NCBI RefSeq assembly: GCF_034259325.1
Contig: NZ_JAXIVS010000010.1
Location: 248,001-312,000, forward strand
DNA length: 64,000 bases
Reading direction: 5' to 3'
Source: Hyalangium ruber
Lineage (GTDB): Bacteria; Myxococcota; Myxococcia; Myxococcales; Myxococcaceae
The notes beneath the pieces were generated by a model. It ran no database searches. It was not told where the DNA came from and saw only the letters and a program-made list of their open reading frames with translations. The translations under genes were made by a program, and so were the position numbers. Every line of letters starts with the position of its first letter. The stretch's first letter is position 1. Shown piece after piece: positions 8,425 through 16,998 of the stretch.

Positions 8425-10329
8425 TCAATGCACCGGCTGATCCGACCGAAGCACGCGATGGTTGTCCGTGAAATAGACGAAGTCGGCACCATCGACGTGG
8501 AGGAAAGGCGCACCGTTCACGAAGAGTTCGCGCACCGTCGTCCCCTCGACCTGGGGAGGGCCATAGGACTGCCACCGCCCCTGCGCGCGGTCCCAGTACA
8601 TGATCTCCTCGGTGTTTCCGCTGTCCTCGACCGCCAGCAGGTTGCTGAAGCTCGTCGAGGCGAGCGGCACGCGCTCCGAGGTCCCCTTCCAGGTGCGGCC
8701 CAGGTCCTCCGAGCTCGCGGTGAAGGACTTCTGGACCCTGCAGCCGAACAGCTCCGACACACGGCCCAGGAGCTGACCATTCCGGTCCGCGGTGGTCAGC
8801 TCCGGGTGATGGGTGTCGGTGCTCACCGGCGCCTGCTGCGCATCCAGAATGGACGCCGCGTTCACGGCCCGCCAGCTCGCGCCGCCATCGAGGCTCTCCA
8901 ACAACGCGAGCTTGTTGCAGTCGCCGTTGTCGCGGCCGCTCAAGAACAGCCGCCCGGGGATCTCCACGAGCGACTTGACGGTGACCGAAAGGGGACTCGT
9001 GCCCAAGAGCGGCCCGGGCTCGCTCCAGGTGACGCCCTCGTCCCGCGAGAAGCTCAGGCCTCCGGTCCGCGCGAGCGCCAGGCGCCCGTCCCGCAACTTG
9101 TCCAGGAAGTACGTATTGGGGAAGAAGCGCTCCACCTTCCACTCGGTGTCGCCATGCGTGTAGGTGATGAACCCCTGGTTCCAGAGCCCGGCGTAGCGCC
9201 CGGGGCTCATGGGGAAGGCGCGGATCAGGTTGCCCGGCGTCAGGTTGGCCACGGTGGGCGGGTTGAGAATGCCGAGCGAGGTATCGGGCGCGGCGCTGAC
9301 GAAGTTACTGAGCAGCGCCAGGTTGAAGTAGTACTCGCCGCCTCGGTAGAAGAGCGTCTCCAGGGACTTGTCCGTCGCGTAGCGCTCGAGCGTGAAGACT
9401 TGCTGGTAGCTGCGCCCCTCGTCGGTGGAGCGGTACGCCACGTCCCGGAAGTGCAGCTCGCCGGGCACGGGCTCCTCCATCGTCATCATGGAGCCCCGGT
9501 TGCCGATGCCGCCGGGCATCGCCGCGCCCACCCAGCTCGCGCCACCGTCGTGCGAGACGAAGGTCATGTTCGGCGTGCGCGCGAAGAGGGTGCCCGCGCG
9601 CGTGACGAACAGGTCCACGCCTCTCCAATCGATCGAGCCCTGCTCGTTGGGCATGACAGGCACCTGCTGCCAGGTCTGACCGTCATCCCGCGACACCTGG
9701 AGCCCGAAGTAGGAGGCCACATAGATGTCGCCATTGGCGGTGAAGTGAACCGAGGGCTGGTACGTGCGGTAGCTGAACGGCAGGGGCGGCAGCTCCACCT
9801 CGGGCCAGGGCGCATCCTCGGTGAATCGCTGTCGACGGCCGAGCCACACCCGAGCCGTCTCATCGCCTCGCTGGGAGGTGCCGGCGTCCACCTGCTGCCG
9901 CACGGTGAAGAGGGTGTCGCCGTTGCGCAGCCCCCACGCGCTCCAGCCCGGCTCCCCGTTGAGGTAGTAGATGATGTCCGTGTCGAGCTGGATATAGGCC
10001 AGCCCGTGCTGGCCGGTGTGGGCAATGCCGGAGGTGGGCGTGACGAAGACCCACTTGTGGATGGAGCCGAGCGCCCCGGCGTTGATCTCCTTCCAGGTGC
10101 GGCGCCTGTCGAAGGAGACGACCACGTTGGCGGAGAGCAGATAGACGCTGTCGCCCATCGCCTCCACCTGCTGGAGGACGCGCGGATCAGCGCCCTCCAC
10201 CGGCGGCGTGACGTAGACGAGCGGAAACGCCGAGCCATCCAGCTGCGGCTCTTGGGGCTTCTTCGAGGGACAGCCGCACAGGAGCGCGAGCACGCCCAGC
10301 GCGGTGACGAGACGGAACGAGACGGACAT
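8425..10329 (-). CDS. BNR/sialidase-fold repeat lipoprotein
   Basis: A 634-residue predicted lipoprotein (signal segment ending LALLCG with lipidated Cys20). At least six Asp-box (BNR) motifs of the form S-x-D-x-G-x-(S/T)-W are spread along it: SRDDGQTW, SHDGGASW, STDEGRSY, SRDEGVTW, SLDGGASW, SEDLGRTW. This indicates a beta-propeller like that of sialidases and photosystem-assembly factors. The catalytic Arg triad and Tyr/Glu of true sialidases cannot be identified by eye, so enzyme activity is not claimed. ATG 10329 begins directly with the signal peptide; an in-frame GTG lies 12 bases upstream. It may be co-transcribed with dnaN (59-base gap). Confidence 0.75.
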   Translation of the reverse strand: MSVSFRLVTALGVLALLCGCPSKKPQEPQLDGSAFPLVYVTPPVEGADPRVLQQVEAMGDSVYLLSANVVVSFDRRRTWKEINAGALGSIHKWVFVTPTSGIAHTGQHGLAYIQLDTDIIYYLNGEPGWSAWGLRNGDTLFTVRQQVDAGTSQRGDETARVWLGRRQRFTEDAPWPEVELPPLPFSYRTYQPSVHFTANGDIYVASYFGLQVSRDDGQTWQQVPVMPNEQGSIDWRGVDLFVTRAGTLFARTPNMTFVSHDGGASWVGAAMPGGIGNRGSMMTMEEPVPGELHFRDVAYRSTDEGRSYQQVFTLERYATDKSLETLFYRGGEYYFNLALLSNFVSAAPDTSLGILNPPTVANLTPGNLIRAFPMSPGRYAGLWNQGFITYTHGDTEWKVERFFPNTYFLDKLRDGRLALARTGGLSFSRDEGVTWSEPGPLLGTSPLSVTVKSLVEIPGRLFLSGRDNGDCNKLALLESLDGGASWRAVNAASILDAQQAPVSTDTHHPELTTADRNGQLLGRVSELFGCRVQKSFTASSEDLGRTWKGTSERVPLASTSFSNLLAVEDSGNTEEIMYWDRAQGRWQSYGPPQVEGTTVRELFVNGAPFLHVDGADFVYFTDNHRVLRSDQPVH

Positions 10330-10388
10330 TGGGGCCCCCACGGGGAGTGGACTCTAGCCCACTCCTCGCGGAGCCGCCCGGGAGCGCC

Positions 10389-11495
10389 TCAGACGCGCAT
10401 CGGCATGACCACGGCGGTGAAGCTGCGGTCACCCGGCGCGTGGAGCACGCCCGGGCTGTGCTCGTCGCCCAGCTCGAAGGACACCTCATCCGTCTCGGTG
10501 ACGGTGAGCACGTCGGTCAGGTAGCGGGCGTTGAAGCCGATGGTGATGTCCCCGCCCCGGTAGGCCACGTCCAGCACGTCGCGGGCCTCGCCCAGGTCCG
10601 GGTTGTTGGCGGTGATGAGGAGCTTGTTCTCCTCCAGGCCGATGCGCACCGCGTAGCTCTTGTCGGCCGACAAGAGGGCGATGCGCTTGAGGCTCTCCAG
10701 GAAGCGTACCTTGGAGACCTGGATGACCTTCTCGCCTTCCTTGGGGATGACGCGCTGGTACTCGGGGAACTGGCCGTCGATGAGGCGCATCACCATGGTG
10801 AGGCCCGGCTTCTTGAACAGCGCCGAGTTCTCCGCGAAGCCCAGGTGGCTCTCCGCGTCGGGGGCCTCGTCCAGCAGGCGCTTGAGCTCCATCAGGCCCT
10901 TGCGGGGGATGATGACGCCGCCCTTGAGCTTGAAGTCGCCGGGCAGCTCGCGCTCGATGAGCGACAGGCGGTGGCCGTCGGTGGCCACCATGCGCACCTT
11001 GCCGGTGGACTGGGGCTCGAAATAGACGCCGTTGAGGATGTAGCGCGTCTCGTCCGAGGAGATGGCGAACTGGGTCTTCTTGATCATCTCCAGCAGGATG
11101 TTGCCGGAGACCTGCACCAGCGGAGCGTTCTCCTCCTTGGGCAGCTTGGGGTACTCCTCGGCGGCCATGCCGACGATCTTGAAGTGCGCCGAGCCGCTGG
11201 AGATGTCCACGTAGTTGTTGGCCAGCTTCTTGAGCGTCACCTGCGCGTCGGGCAGGTTCTGGACGATGTCGAAGACGTACTTGGCGCTGACCGTGATGGC
11301 GCCGGGCTTGGACACCTCGGCCGGGTGCTCGGAGACGATGCCGATGTCCAGGTCGAAGGCGGTGACCGTGACGCCGCTTTTGGTGGCGTTGACGAGCACG
11401 TTGGCCAGGATGGGCATCGTCGTCTTGCGCTCCACGATGCCCTGGGCGCGGTGGAGGGCCCTCTTCAGCTCGTCGGTGGCGATGCGGAATTCCAT
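10389..11495 (-). CDS. dnaN: DNA polymerase III beta sliding clamp
   Basis: A 368-residue protein, the usual length of bacterial beta clamps (about 366). It forms the ring-shaped processivity clamp that tethers Pol III and binds mismatch-repair and translesion partners. The N-terminus MEFRIATDELKRAL...TMPILANVLV and the C-terminus ending VVMPMRV are characteristic, and the three repeated clamp subdomains are spread evenly. The start at 11495 has AAGGAAG six bases upstream. Neither dnaA, recF nor gyrB lies next to it, so the classical dnaA-dnaN-recF order is not present here. It is divergent from msrB. Confidence 0.96.
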   Translation of the reverse strand: MEFRIATDELKRALHRAQGIVERKTTMPILANVLVNATKSGVTVTAFDLDIGIVSEHPAEVSKPGAITVSAKYVFDIVQNLPDAQVTLKKLANNYVDISSGSAHFKIVGMAAEEYPKLPKEENAPLVQVSGNILLEMIKKTQFAISSDETRYILNGVYFEPQSTGKVRMVATDGHRLSLIERELPGDFKLKGGVIIPRKGLMELKRLLDEAPDAESHLGFAENSALFKKPGLTMVMRLIDGQFPEYQRVIPKEGEKVIQVSKVRFLESLKRIALLSADKSYAVRIGLEENKLLITANNPDLGEARDVLDVAYRGGDITIGFNARYLTDVLTVTETDEVSFELGDEHSPGVLHAPGDRSFTAVVMPMRV

Positions 11496-11831
11496 CGGAG
11501 GCTTCCTTGGATCCTCGGTGAACGGCTCTGCCCGGGGGGTGTAGCCCGGGGATTGGGGTGCGTCAACGAACCGGCTCGCCGCTCCGTGCTCCAGTAGGCG
11601 GGGCAAGCCGGAGGACGGAACCATTCCGTCCCCACCTGCTCGGAGATTCAGGTAGGTTCCGCACTTGGGGTGAATCCGAGGCCGAAGACTCTACACGATT
11701 CCAACCCGGAAGGTTGTCCGAGATTTTCGTGCCGCGACAGGTAGGCTCCTGCCTCGCCTCCCCGCCCCGCCTCCAGGCGGGCGTGAAACCCGAGCAGGGG
11801 CTCGTGCATATAAGGAGGCAGGAGGTCCGCC
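11496..11831. other. Divergent intergenic region between dnaN and msrB
   Basis: There are 336 bases without a gene, and it must hold promoters for both dnaN (leftward) and msrB (rightward). A perfect palindrome, GGACGGAA-cca-TTCCGTCC, lies at 11613-11631 and could be an operator or hairpin. The repeated GCCCGGGG near 11540 and a TATAAGGAGG just before msrB are the only other marks. No confident -35/-10 pair is visible. Confidence 0.5.
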
Positions 11832-12248
11832 ATGGACACACCGAAGAACCCGCCCTCGAAGGTGACCAAGACGGAGGAGGAGTGGAAGAAGGAGCTCGAC
11901 CCGGAGCAGTACCGCATCCTCCGTAAGAAGGGGACCGAGCGGGCGTTCACCGGGGCGCTGTGGAACCACCACGACACCGGCACGTACCAGTGCGCCGGGT
12001 GCGGCAACCCGCTGTTCACCTCGGACACCAAGTTCGAGTCGGGCTGCGGCTGGCCGAGCTTCTACGCGCCGCTGGAGAAGAGCCACGTGGACGAGCACGA
12101 GGACCTCTCGTTCGCCATGCGCCGTACGGAGGTAGTGTGCAGCCGCTGCGAGGGGCACCTGGGGCACGTGTTCCCGGACGGGCCCGCGCCCACGGGGCTA
12201 CGCTACTGCATCAACTCGGCGGCGCTTAAGTTCGAGAAGAAGGGCTGA
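11832..12248 (+). CDS. msrB: Peptide-methionine (R)-S-oxide reductase
   Basis: A 138-residue MsrB. It reduces the R-epimer of methionine sulfoxide in proteins, using thioredoxin as electron donor, and repairs oxidative damage in the cytoplasm. Seen directly: two zinc-binding CxxC pairs (CAGC, CSRC), the GCGWPSF signature, the GHVFPDGP loop and the catalytic Cys in RYCINSAAL. The length is typical of a free-standing MsrB without MsrA fusion. No signal peptide is present. A strong GGAGGCAGGAGG ribosome site precedes the ATG. The next gene follows within 25 bases, so they may be co-transcribed. Confidence 0.97.
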   Translation: MDTPKNPPSKVTKTEEEWKKELDPEQYRILRKKGTERAFTGALWNHHDTGTYQCAGCGNPLFTSDTKFESGCGWPSFYAPLEKSHVDEHEDLSFAMRRTEVVCSRCEGHLGHVFPDGPAPTGLRYCINSAALKFEKKG

Positions 12249-12272
12249 CCGCCGAGACTCGCGAGGGCTGTC

Positions 12273-12722
12273 ATGAACGTCCGTCTCCTGTCGCTGTCCG
12301 TGCTGTGCCTGGGCCTGGTGGCCGGGTGCGCGAAGCAATCTCCTACCCCCGAGGCTCCCTTGCCCGATACCGCTCAGCCCGCGCAGCCGGCGAACCCCTC
12401 GGGGGCCGCGTCCACCTCGGAGGCCGCTGGGCAGGGGCAGCCGGTGGCGTATGTGGTGCGCAACAGCGGCATCCGGTGCATCGCCCCGCCGTGCGCCACG
12501 CACCTGGCGGTGCCGGTGGCGAACCCGAGCGCGGATGCGATCCAGATTCACGAGATCGACCTCTCGGCGCTCAACCCCTCGCAGGAGCGGCAGGAGGAAC
12601 TCATGCGCACGGCGGACGAGTCGCCGGACGGGTTGAAGGTGGAGGCGGTGCTCGACAAGCAGCTGAAGGCGGGGCCCGCAGGCGACGCCACGGTGCTGCG
12701 GGTGAAGAAGGTCCTGCAGTAG
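12273..12722 (+). CDS. Small lipoprotein, DUF6748-like
   Basis: A 149-residue lipoprotein (LGLVAGC, lipidated Cys19), followed by a Pro/Ala-rich linker to about residue 50. The folded part starts VAYVVRNSGIRCIAPPCATHL, with two cysteines that may pair, and continues to KVKKVLQ-like strands at the end. The pattern resembles the DUF6748 domain found mostly in myxobacterial lipoproteins; that assignment is from memory and tentative. Function unknown. It lies 24 bases after msrB and 21 before the next ORF, consistent with an operon. Confidence 0.7.
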   Translation: MNVRLLSLSVLCLGLVAGCAKQSPTPEAPLPDTAQPAQPANPSGAASTSEAAGQGQPVAYVVRNSGIRCIAPPCATHLAVPVANPSADAIQIHEIDLSALNPSQERQEELMRTADESPDGLKVEAVLDKQLKAGPAGDATVLRVKKVLQ

Positions 12723-12743
12723 CGATACAGAGGAGCCCTCGCC

Positions 12744-13086
12744 ATGCCCGCGGCACTTCGGCTCCACCTCGCATGGCGCCTGGGGCTCCTGCTCTGCCTC
12801 CTCTCACTCTCTGGGGTGGCGGCACCTCCCACCACCTCGCTGCCGGCGCGCGTGGTGCCCGGCATCATGGAGAGCACCCGCGCCAAGGTGCTGGCGGCCC
12901 TGGCACGAGGGGACATCGTCGGGGCGATCGCGGCCTATGAGGCCCACGTCGGCCGCCGCGCTCCGGAGTGGCTCCGCGCCCTCCAGACGGCCTACAGCAC
13001 CAAGAACCAGGATGAGGTCCGCTGATTACTTCACGCGCCTCAATGCACCGGATGGTCACACCTGGAAGGTGGTGAGCAGCCCATGA
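12744..13086 (+). pseudogene. Frameshifted small secreted protein gene
   Basis: The frame opening at 12744 encodes a signal peptide (about 1-26, ending GVAA) and an Ala/Arg-rich helical stretch (KVLAALARGDIVGAIAAYEAHVG...) but stops at 13025 after 93 residues. In the +1 frame the DNA then reads, from about 13012, as a convincing protein tail (YFTRLNAPDGHTWKVV then SSP). Its TGA (13084-13086) overlaps the ATG of the next gene as ATGA. The simplest reading is an ancestral longer gene, translationally coupled to 13083-13427, broken by a small indel or deletion near 13011-13026. Alternatively the 93-residue protein is real and complete. A secreted effector/partner arrangement is possible but unproven. 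Confidence 0.45.
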
Positions 13087-13427
13087 CCTCGGCTCCGACC
13101 GCTCCACCGCAGCGCCCGGTGTTGCTGCTGGACTACCTCCTGCGCATCCGAAAGGACACGCTCGCAGGCAGGCTTGCCATGCACATCGGAGAGCCCAACA
13201 TCGAGCACATGGTGGGCTTCGTGAACGGCTACCACTCCTGCATGCTCAGCAACGGCATTGAAGATGAGGAATACGGCCGCTTCTTCGACTGGCTCATGGC
13301 GAAGGGCGAATTTCCCGGCGAGGGCTGGGCGGCCAAATATCTGCGCGACTGCCACGGCGACCACGAGCAAGCCATCCGCAAGTACCTGGACTTCGTCGCG
13401 GAGTTCATCGCCCTCCACCGGAAGTAG
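13083..13427 (+). CDS. Hypothetical 114-residue cytoplasmic protein, possible immunity/partner protein
   Basis: Not recognised. A small, soluble, mixed-charge protein without signal peptide or membrane segment. Aromatic/acidic motifs stand out: YLLRIRKDTLAGRLAMHIGEP, GYHSCMLSNGIEDEEYGRFFDWL and CHGDHEQAIRKYLDFV. Its ATG overlaps the TGA of the broken upstream frame (ATGA), implying coupling to a secreted protein. Small acidic cytoplasmic proteins coupled behind secreted ORFs are often immunity proteins, so that role is suggested by context alone. It is convergent with the caspase-like gene, six bases apart. Confidence 0.6.
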   Translation: MTSAPTAPPQRPVLLLDYLLRIRKDTLAGRLAMHIGEPNIEHMVGFVNGYHSCMLSNGIEDEEYGRFFDWLMAKGEFPGEGWAAKYLRDCHGDHEQAIRKYLDFVAEFIALHRK

Positions 13428-13433
13428 CGCACC

Positions 13434-15716
13434 TCAGATGCGCAGGCCGAACTGCATGCCCGGCCAGTGCTGCACCGTGACCTCCTCGCTCAGCTTGTTC
13501 TGACGCACCGGCAGCGTCGTCATCTTGCGCCGGTCCGAGTCACTGAAGGCGAAGTAGGCGTTGTATGTCGGCCCGCCGAACACCGCGAAGCGCTTGGCCA
13601 CCTGGAAGCCGAACATCGCCCGCCCTTGTGCCAGCACGTTCTCCCCGCGGAAGGGCTGACGCACCGTGTGGACCGTGCTGCCCGCCGTGTCCACGTCCAG
13701 CCAGAAGCGCGGCCCCAGCGGCAGGTGAACTCCCAACCCCAGGCCGAGGGTGTAGCGGTCCAGCCGGTCATCCGGGCCGATGCCCGCCAGCAGCGTCGTG
13801 TACACGTACTTGCCGCCGAACTTCACCGCCACGTTCGTCAGCTGCACGTCGCTCGCCCAGAACTCCAGGTGCAGCTGCCCCTTCTCCTCGAAGGTGAGCA
13901 GCCCCAGTGGAACACCGCGCACCTCCTCGGCCACGTTGATCAACCCCACCTGCGCCCCCGACACCACCTTGCCCACGTTGATCAACCCCACCTGCGCGCC
14001 CGTCACATCCCCGCTCACGTTGAGCAGCGCCAGTTGCAGGCCCTTCACGCTCTCGGCTCGGTTGTAGCCCGCCGTCGCCTGCAGGCCCGACATCGCGCCA
14101 TCCACCCAGTTCATCCCCGCCGAGCCCTGGAAGCCTCGGAAGCCCCCGCGCGCCACGTTCACGCCCGCCGTCGCCTGCACGCCCAGGAAGTCTCCGCCCG
14201 CCACGTTCACGCCCGCGCTCATCTGCGTGCCCGCCACGGCGCCTCCCGCCACGTTCACACCGGCCGCGAACTGCCCCACCCGCACATTCCCGCCCGCCAC
14301 GTTCACGCCCGCCGTCATCTGTAGGCCGTTCAGGTCCTCGCGCGCCACGTTGAGCGCCGTCGCCAGCTGCGCCCCGCGCACGCTGCCACCCGCCACGTTC
14401 AGGCCCGCCGCCATCGCCAGGCCGCGCACTTCCTCGTCATACGCGTTGGACACCAGCGCCACCGCCGCGCCGCCCGCCAGCGCCGTCCCATCGTTCATCA
14501 CGCCCACCGCCGCCCGGTTCTCCACCGGCCCACCCTGCGCCGCCACCGCGTTGATGCTCACTCCGGGCAGCAGGCCCGCGTTGAAGGGCACCAGCCTGCG
14601 CCCCGGGCCCGCCGCGCTCACCGCCGCCACGGGCGCTCCAGCCGTAAGCACCGGCGCCTCGCCACCGCGAGACACTGTCGCCTCGCGCAGCACCGAGCCG
14701 AAGTGGGTCGGCGCCAGCGGCGTGCGCTGCCCCTCGGTGAGCACGAAGCTCGCCTCGGACACCGCCCCGTTCAGCTCGCGCCGCACCTGGTAGCGCCCCG
14801 GCGCCAGCCCCAGCTCCGTGGGCCGCCCCGGCGTCTTCAGCAGCTCCACCACCAGCACGCCCGCCTCGTCGCGGACGAAGAAGCGCCCCTCCAGCCCGTC
14901 CGCCAGCACCAGCCCCGCGGAGGTGGCCCGCAGGTCCGTCATCACCAGGTCCCCCGTGCCCGCCAGCTCGATGTCATAGGCCGGGTGCTGCGCCCCACCC
15001 TGGGTGCGCTCGGTGCGCGCCAGCGTCTCGTGGAAGGCGAACTGGTAGGCCTCGTTGAGCGTCACCCGTCCATCCCGCGTCACATCCGCCGCGCCGCGCA
15101 GGCCGGAGACCAGGTGGTGGGTGAAGAACGAGCCACCCAGCCGGTCCGACTCCTGCGACACCTCATCCGCGCTGGAGGAGGTGAGGATGGCCTGCCCTTT
15201 CACCTGGCTGCCCGAGTCCACCATGAACGCCGGGCGCGGAGTGCCACCCTTGCGGCGCGCGAACGCCCCCGAGGCGCACGAGTCCAGCACCGCGATGCGC
15301 ACATCCACCGGCAGGGCCGCCAGCGCGCGGCGCAGCTCGCCGTAGTCCACGCGGTCACCCTGCAGCAGCAGGCCCTCGTCGTCCGAGTGCCCCGAGTAGT
15401 AGAGCAGCATCTCCACCCGCTGGGCCCCCGAGGCGCGCGCGGCCTCCGCCAGGGACTTCACCCGCGCGAAGCCGTCCATCAACCCCGTGCGCCCCGTGTC
15501 CAGCAGCAGCACCCGGTCCGCCGGCGTCACCCCGCCCAGCTCGCCCAGCACCTTCGAGAAGGCCTGCGCATCCGTGGTGGCGTAGCGCAACTTCACGCGC
15601 TCCGCTCCGCCGTCATTCACGCCCACCAGCAGCGCCAGCCGACGCACCGCCACGGGCGTCTCCGCGGCGGACACTCCCGCCACCAGCAGCGTCAGCAGCA
15701 TCAGCACTCGAGTCAT
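13434..15716 (-). CDS. Caspase-like (peptidase C14) protein with NVAGG repeats and C-terminal beta-rich domain
   Basis: A 760-residue exported protein (signal peptide 1-18). The caspase-fold domain (about 24-260) has the catalytic dyad His110 (YYSGHSDDEG) and Cys147 (VLDSCASGAF). An EF-hand-like loop follows (DVTRDGRVTLNE), as in many bacterial caspase homologues. Residues about 395-620 are a run of roughly 21-residue units around (A/G)xNVAGGxxxGxQ. The C-terminal 130 residues alternate hydrophobic and polar (YTLGLGLGVHLPLGPRFWLDVD), like an outer-membrane barrel or beta-sandwich. The ATG overlaps the previous stop (ATGA, 15713-15716). The protease may be anchored at, or act on, the outer membrane; the substrate is unknown. 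Confidence 0.85.
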   Translation of the reverse strand: MTRVLMLLTLLVAGVSAAETPVAVRRLALLVGVNDGGAERVKLRYATTDAQAFSKVLGELGGVTPADRVLLLDTGRTGLMDGFARVKSLAEAARASGAQRVEMLLYYSGHSDDEGLLLQGDRVDYGELRRALAALPVDVRIAVLDSCASGAFARRKGGTPRPAFMVDSGSQVKGQAILTSSSADEVSQESDRLGGSFFTHHLVSGLRGAADVTRDGRVTLNEAYQFAFHETLARTERTQGGAQHPAYDIELAGTGDLVMTDLRATSAGLVLADGLEGRFFVRDEAGVLVVELLKTPGRPTELGLAPGRYQVRRELNGAVSEASFVLTEGQRTPLAPTHFGSVLREATVSRGGEAPVLTAGAPVAAVSAAGPGRRLVPFNAGLLPGVSINAVAAQGGPVENRAAVGVMNDGTALAGGAAVALVSNAYDEEVRGLAMAAGLNVAGGSVRGAQLATALNVAREDLNGLQMTAGVNVAGGNVRVGQFAAGVNVAGGAVAGTQMSAGVNVAGGDFLGVQATAGVNVARGGFRGFQGSAGMNWVDGAMSGLQATAGYNRAESVKGLQLALLNVSGDVTGAQVGLINVGKVVSGAQVGLINVAEEVRGVPLGLLTFEEKGQLHLEFWASDVQLTNVAVKFGGKYVYTTLLAGIGPDDRLDRYTLGLGLGVHLPLGPRFWLDVDTAGSTVHTVRQPFRGENVLAQGRAMFGFQVAKRFAVFGGPTYNAYFAFSDSDRRKMTTLPVRQNKLSEEVTVQHWPGMQFGLRI

Positions 15717-16522
15717 GGCGACACCTTTTCCAGCGTGAAGGACACCTGCGTGTAGCGCTCCGGGAGGGCGAGCGGCGCGGTGCGAGCGCTGGCCGAAGCG
15801 GCCACCGTGCGCGCCGCGGCGAGCACCTCCTCGAGGGCGAAGGGAGTGTCCGAGGTAATGAGGAAGAAGCGTTCGAAGGCGGGCGCGTCGTCCAGCGCGT
15901 AGGCGCTCGGCAGCGCGTGGGTGCCCGAGGGCGCCAGCGGCACGGCGCCCGTGGCCGCATCGGGCGCATGCAGCGTCACCGCGCCGCGCCCGTCCACGGA
16001 GAGGATGGCGCCGTAGCGCTGGCCCGCGGCCACATAGGAGACCTGCACCACGTCACCGGTGGCGGCGGCGGCGCCATCGACGAGGCGCTCCGGGCCGGCG
16101 GCGCCCTGGCGGTGGAGGACGAGCTGGGGCGCGAGGCCCTTGGTGCGCGTCGGCTCGAGCCCAGACAGCTCCCCGCTCCCGCCCGTGGGTGTGCCTTCCG
16201 GGCGCACCACCATCAGCAGCGCCACGGCGAGCGCCGGCACCAGCACGAAGGCCGGAGCGATGCGGCGCAAAGGGCTGACGCTCCCTCGGGCCACCTCCAT
16301 GCGCCGAGCCTGGGCCGCGCGCAGCTCCACCTCGCGGGCCACGGCCGAGGGCGGCAACTTCTCCAGCACGTCCCGGTTCTCCGCCTCGAGCGCGGCCAGG
16401 CGGGCCTCTCCCTCGGGCTCCTCCGCCAGGCGGGCGCGCGCCGCGGCCAGCTCCGCGGCGGGCAGCTCGCCCAGGGCGATGCGCTCCAGCAACCAATCCG
16501 GAGTACGGCGCGGGGTCGTCAT
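15713..16522 (-). CDS. DUF4384-like membrane protein, probable anti-sigma factor
   Basis: A 269-residue protein with one transmembrane segment at about 88-106 (APAFVLVPALAVALLMVV). The cytoplasmic N-terminus has the Glu/Ala/Leu-rich anti-sigma-like pattern (DWLLERIALGELPAAELAAARARL). The periplasmic part (about 140-265) reads like a DUF4384 domain: LVLHRQG...LVDGAAAATGDVVQVSYVA...YGAILSVDGRGAVTLHAP. DUF4384 proteins often accompany bacterial caspase homologues. Its start and end overlap its neighbours by ATGA (16519-16522 and 15713-15716), so sigma factor, this protein and the caspase should be made from one mRNA. The anti-sigma role is inferred from position and topology. Confidence 0.75.
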   Translation of the reverse strand: MTTPRRTPDWLLERIALGELPAAELAAARARLAEEPEGEARLAALEAENRDVLEKLPPSAVAREVELRAAQARRMEVARGSVSPLRRIAPAFVLVPALAVALLMVVRPEGTPTGGSGELSGLEPTRTKGLAPQLVLHRQGAAGPERLVDGAAAATGDVVQVSYVAAGQRYGAILSVDGRGAVTLHAPDAATGAVPLAPSGTHALPSAYALDDAPAFERFFLITSDTPFALEEVLAAARTVAASASARTAPLALPERYTQVSFTLEKVSP

Positions 16523-16998
16523 GCGGCCTCCATCTCTTGCAGCGCGGAAGTCAGGCCCCGCAGGCGCTTGCGCACCCCGGAGACGGACAGGCCCACCTCG
16601 CGCGCGGTCTCCTCCAACGTCATTCCATCCACCAGGTGCATCACGGCGATGTCCTGGCTCGAGGCGGGCACGCGGCCGAAGAGCCGGTCCAGCAGCCCCC
16701 GCGCCTCGGTGCGCGCCTCGGTGTCCTCGGAGGAGGCGATGCGCAGCACCAGCTCGTCGTCCCGGTCCTCGGGGCGGCGGCGGGCGCCGCGCAGGCGGTT
16801 GAGACACACCCGCGTGGCGATGCGGTGCAGCAGGCTGGAGGGCGCCGAGTCCTTCAACGCCCCCTGGTAGCGCAACAGCTGCACGAAGACGTCGTGCATG
16901 GCATCCACGGCCTTCTCCTCGTCTCGCAGGAGGAAGCGGCAGCGCCGGAGCACCTGAGGCCCGTAACGGCGGTAGTAGGCCTCCACATCGATTGCCAC
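16519..16998 (-). CDS. ECF-type RNA polymerase sigma factor
   Basis: A 159-residue sigma-70 family ECF factor. The region 2 core is YYRRYGPQVLRRCRFLLRDE followed by AVDAMHDVFVQLL. Region 4 carries a helix-turn-helix (DGMTLEETAREVGLSVSGVRKRL). No extra C-terminal domain is present. I choose GTG 16998 because GGAGGAG lies eight bases upstream; an in-frame GTG at 17034 has no ribosome site. It is the first gene of a three-gene ATGA-coupled operon with a likely anti-sigma factor and a caspase-like protein. ECF operons usually autoregulate, but I cannot pick a convincing promoter in the 288 bases upstream. Confidence 0.9.
   Translation of the reverse strand: MAIDVEAYYRRYGPQVLRRCRFLLRDEEKAVDAMHDVFVQLLRYQGALKDSAPSSLLHRIATRVCLNRLRGARRRPEDRDDELVLRIASSEDTEARTEARGLLDRLFGRVPASSQDIAVMHLVDGMTLEETAREVGLSVSGVRKRLRGLTSALQEMEAA

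Noticed and set aside
8425-10329. True sialidase activity for the BNR lipoprotein
   Set aside because: Asp-boxes alone occur in many propellers; the catalytic Arg triad and nucleophile could not be identified.
10342-10365. Inverted repeat GGAGTGG / CCACTCC between dnaN and the BNR lipoprotein as a terminator
   Set aside because: The stem is short, there is no T-run and the loop is close to the next start, so it may not terminate.
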